Positions 6,242 through 7,366 of a stretch of 7,366 nt of DNA are shown here, piece after piece. A program made the position numbers and the translations under genes. Positions within the stretch are counted from its first letter, which is position 1. Every line of letters begins with the position of its first letter. The notes under the pieces are model-generated. The model saw only the letters and a program-made list of their open reading frames with translations. It had not been told where the DNA came from and ran no database searches. Source of the stretch: Candidatus Gallimonas intestinigallinarum. GTDB taxonomy: Bacteria > Bacillota_A > Clostridia > Christensenellales > Borkfalkiaceae. Where the stretch lies: contig DXBS01000124.1 in the NCBI GenBank assembly GCA_019116405.1, positions 1 through 7,366 of the forward strand, given 5' to 3'.

Positions 6242-6286
6242 AAAATTAGCAAAAAGCAAACAAACGCACCCAAGGAGGCAAAACCC

Positions 6287-7249
6287 ATGTACGCACTGCT
6301 GAGTTCAAGCACGACTTTCGCGGAATATCTGCAGGAACACCTTGTGCTGACCATCATTCTGGCAGTCATCCTCGTCCTGATCATTGCGCTCATTATCACG
6401 ATGATCGTGCTTTCCGCCGTCTACAAGAAACAGCAGCGCGAGGAGGCAGCCCAGCAAGCCGACGCGCCTGCGGATTCGGAACAGACTACGGATTCGGCGA
6501 CCGACGCGCCTGCAGATTCGGCGACCGACGCACCCGCACAGGCGGAAGAAGCGCCGACTGCGACCCCCGCCGAGCCCGAACCGGAACCAGAGCCCGAACC
6601 GGAACCTGAACCGGAACCTGAACCTGAACCCGAACCCGAGCCGGAACCTGAACCCGAACCCGAGCCTGAACCTGAGCCGGAACCCGAGCCCGAACCCGAA
6701 CCTGAGCCCGAGCCCGAGCCCGAGCCCGAACCTGAGCCCGAGCCCGAACCAGAGCCCGAACCGGAGCCCGAACCGGAACCCGAACCGGAAGACAGCGCGG
6801 AGAATGCACCCGCAGCGATCGCTGCGACCCAGGAGAATACGGAGGATACGCCAATGAAAAAGGACAACAAGACCGCTCAGACGGCGGCGCCCGTCAAAAA
6901 GGCAAAGAAGCGCCCCGCGCCCACGGGGAAGTGGGTCATCCGTCCCTCTGCAGGGGGCTTCCACTTTGAGCTGCGCGCAAACAACGGGGAAGTCATGCTC
7001 GTGAGCAACGAGTACTCCAGCATCAACGGCGCAAAGAACGGCATTGCGACCTATAAAAAGAGCATCGAGGAGGGCTTCTTCAATATCGTCAGGACCAAGG
7101 CGGGCGATTACACCTTCCGCCTGATGAACGCACAGAAGCGCATGCTTTGCGTGAGCTCCAACTACGATTCGCAGGCGAGCTGCGAGAGCGCCGTGGAGTC
7201 CACCAAGCGCTGGGCCGCGACCGACATCATCGAAGTCGCCGAAGAGTAA
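6287..7249 (+). CDS. Membrane-anchored Glu-Pro stalk protein with C-terminal DUF1508 (YegP-like) domain
   Basis: A 320-residue protein of unknown function. Residues 20-46 form one strongly hydrophobic membrane segment. The segment before it is acidic (E13, E17) and the one after it is basic (KKQQR, 47-51), so the positive-inside rule favours a cytoplasmic C-terminus. Residues 52-95 are an Ala/Asp/Glu/Pro linker with the repeat DSATDAPA. Residues 96-167 are 36 uninterrupted Glu-Pro dipeptides, expected to form an extended rigid stalk of the TonB kind. A basic linker (190-215, KK/KAKKR) follows. Residues 216-317 match DUF1508: two pseudo-repeats with [20 protein letters not shown] (225-244) and [19 protein letters not shown] (275-293), the second half being the more divergent. 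The start is fixed by AAGGAGG 8 nt upstream. The gene is single between its own promoter and terminator. The domain call is good by motif; no biochemical role is established for the domain that I could apply here. Confidence 0.85.
   Translation: MYALLSSSTTFAEYLQEHLVLTIILAVILVLIIALIITMIVLSAVYKKQQREEAAQQADAPADSEQTTDSATDAPADSATDAPAQAEEAPTATPAEPEPEPEPEPEPEPEPEPEPEPEPEPEPEPEPEPEPEPEPEPEPEPEPEPEPEPEPEPEPEPEPEPEPEPEPEDSAENAPAAIAATQENTEDTPMKKDNKTAQTAAPVKKAKKRPAPTGKWVIRPSAGGFHFELRANNGEVMLVSNEYSSINGAKNGIATYKKSIEEGFFNIVRTKAGDYTFRLMNAQKRMLCVSSNYDSQASCESAVESTKRWAATDIIEVAEE
6491..6538 (+). repeat. 24-bp tandem repeat in the linker of the DUF1508 protein
   Basis: Two 24-bp units (6491-6514 and 6515-6538) differ at two third-codon positions and encode DSATDAPA twice. 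Part of the unit (GACGCGCCTGCGGATTCGG) also occurs just before at about 6460-6478, so the linker appears to have grown by local duplication. Confidence 0.8.
6572..6787 (+). repeat. 36-copy GAR-CCN hexamer repeat encoding (Glu-Pro)36
   Basis: This stretch of 216 bp is an uninterrupted run of the codon pair Glu-Pro. The protein is perfectly periodic, but the DNA is not: GAA and GAG alternate irregularly and all four proline codons (CCC, CCG, CCT, CCA) occur. The unit length is a multiple of three, so copy-number change would alter stalk length without breaking the frame. Confidence 0.95.
6841..6856 (+). promoter_or_regulatory. Internal ribosome site and in-frame ATG before the DUF1508 domain
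   Basis: GGAGG (6841-6845) lies 8 nt before an in-frame ATG (6854, codon 190 of the long protein), after which the sequence MKKDNKTAQ looks like a natural N-terminus. Initiation here would give a 131-residue soluble protein holding the basic linker and the whole DUF1508 domain (6854-7249). GGAGG could also be a chance product of the Glu-Asp codons GAG GAT after ACG, so use of the site is a prediction. Confidence 0.45.
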
Positions 7250-7263
7250 CAAGGCAAAAACGC

Positions 7264-7300
7264 GACGTCCCGCCGAAATCAAGCGGCGGGACGTCTTTTT
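7264..7300 (+). terminator. Intrinsic terminator of the DUF1508 gene
   Basis: A perfect 12-bp stem (GACGTCCCGCCG, 7264-7275, with 7284-7295) with an 8-nt loop is followed by TTTTT (7296-7300). It begins 14 nt after the TAA of the DUF1508 gene. Confidence 0.95.
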
Positions 7301-7366
7301 CATGTTGAGCGCGTCAGTGCACTCCTTTTTTACGATATGTCTGCAGAAAAATATGTCAGATACTCG

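Noticed and set aside
6421..6870. Minus-strand frame with a long Gly-Ser repeat
   Set aside because: The Gly-Ser run is simply the reverse complement of the Glu-Pro hexamer array read in another frame; no promoter or ribosome site supports it.
6305..7303. 332-codon minus-strand frame covering the DUF1508 gene, rich in Phe/Arg/Gly
   Set aside because: It starts inside the terminator T-tract region, its composition follows from the antisense repeat, and it shows no domain.
7337..7366. ATG with ten open codons (MSAEKYVRYS) at the right edge
   Set aside because: No Shine-Dalgarno or promoter precedes it and too little sequence remains to judge.

Overview
The window looks like chromosomal DNA from a moderately high-GC member of the Clostridia (Firmicutes), most likely host- or plant-fibre-associated. 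This rests on four things seen here: a class III (Firmicutes-type) fructose-1,6-bisphosphatase, a Gram-positive lipoprotein with a lipobox, strong purine-rich Shine-Dalgarno sites (AAGGAGG, GGAGG), and near-consensus sigma-A promoters with 17-bp spacers. A gut Christensenellales-like lineage is a guess from GC content and gene style, not a demonstrated placement. I see no tRNA, rRNA, CRISPR array, transposase or phage gene.

Layout. (1) 1-723, minus: the first 241 codons of fbp (gluconeogenic fructose-bisphosphatase), running off the left edge, with its own promoter at 744-772. (2) 784-826: intrinsic terminator of the next gene, whose U-tract lies just upstream of the fbp promoter. (3) 847-3084, minus: a 745-aa lipoprotein with a GH43 five-bladed propeller of the endo-arabinanase type, an unassigned N-terminal module and a C-terminal beta-barrel; its promoter is at 3115-3143, with a tandem 11-bp repeat upstream. 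(4) 3187-3430: an AT-rich gap without a convincing gene but with several short hairpins. (5) 3431-3518: two tandem stem-loops closing the next operon. (6) 3526-6173, minus: a two-gene flavoprotein operon, a BaiN/HI0933-like FAD enzyme followed through an ATGA overlap by a COG2509-type FAD-dependent dehydrogenase. (7) 6180-6241: divergent promoters whose -35 boxes form an inverted repeat. (8) 6287-7249, plus: a membrane-anchored protein with a 36-copy Glu-Pro stalk and a C-terminal DUF1508/YegP-like domain, ending at a strong terminator (7264-7300). 7301-7366 holds nothing I can assign.

How the genes fit together. The units look independently transcribed, each with its own promoter and terminator. 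fbp belongs to central metabolism. The GH43 lipoprotein would act outside the membrane on arabinan or a related polysaccharide; no sugar transporter or catabolic gene is next to it. The two flavoproteins are probably made together, but their substrates are not known. The most unusual gene is the DUF1508 protein: it combines a membrane anchor, a long rigid Glu-Pro stalk and a YegP-like domain, and a strong internal ribosome site could also release the YegP-like domain as a separate soluble protein.
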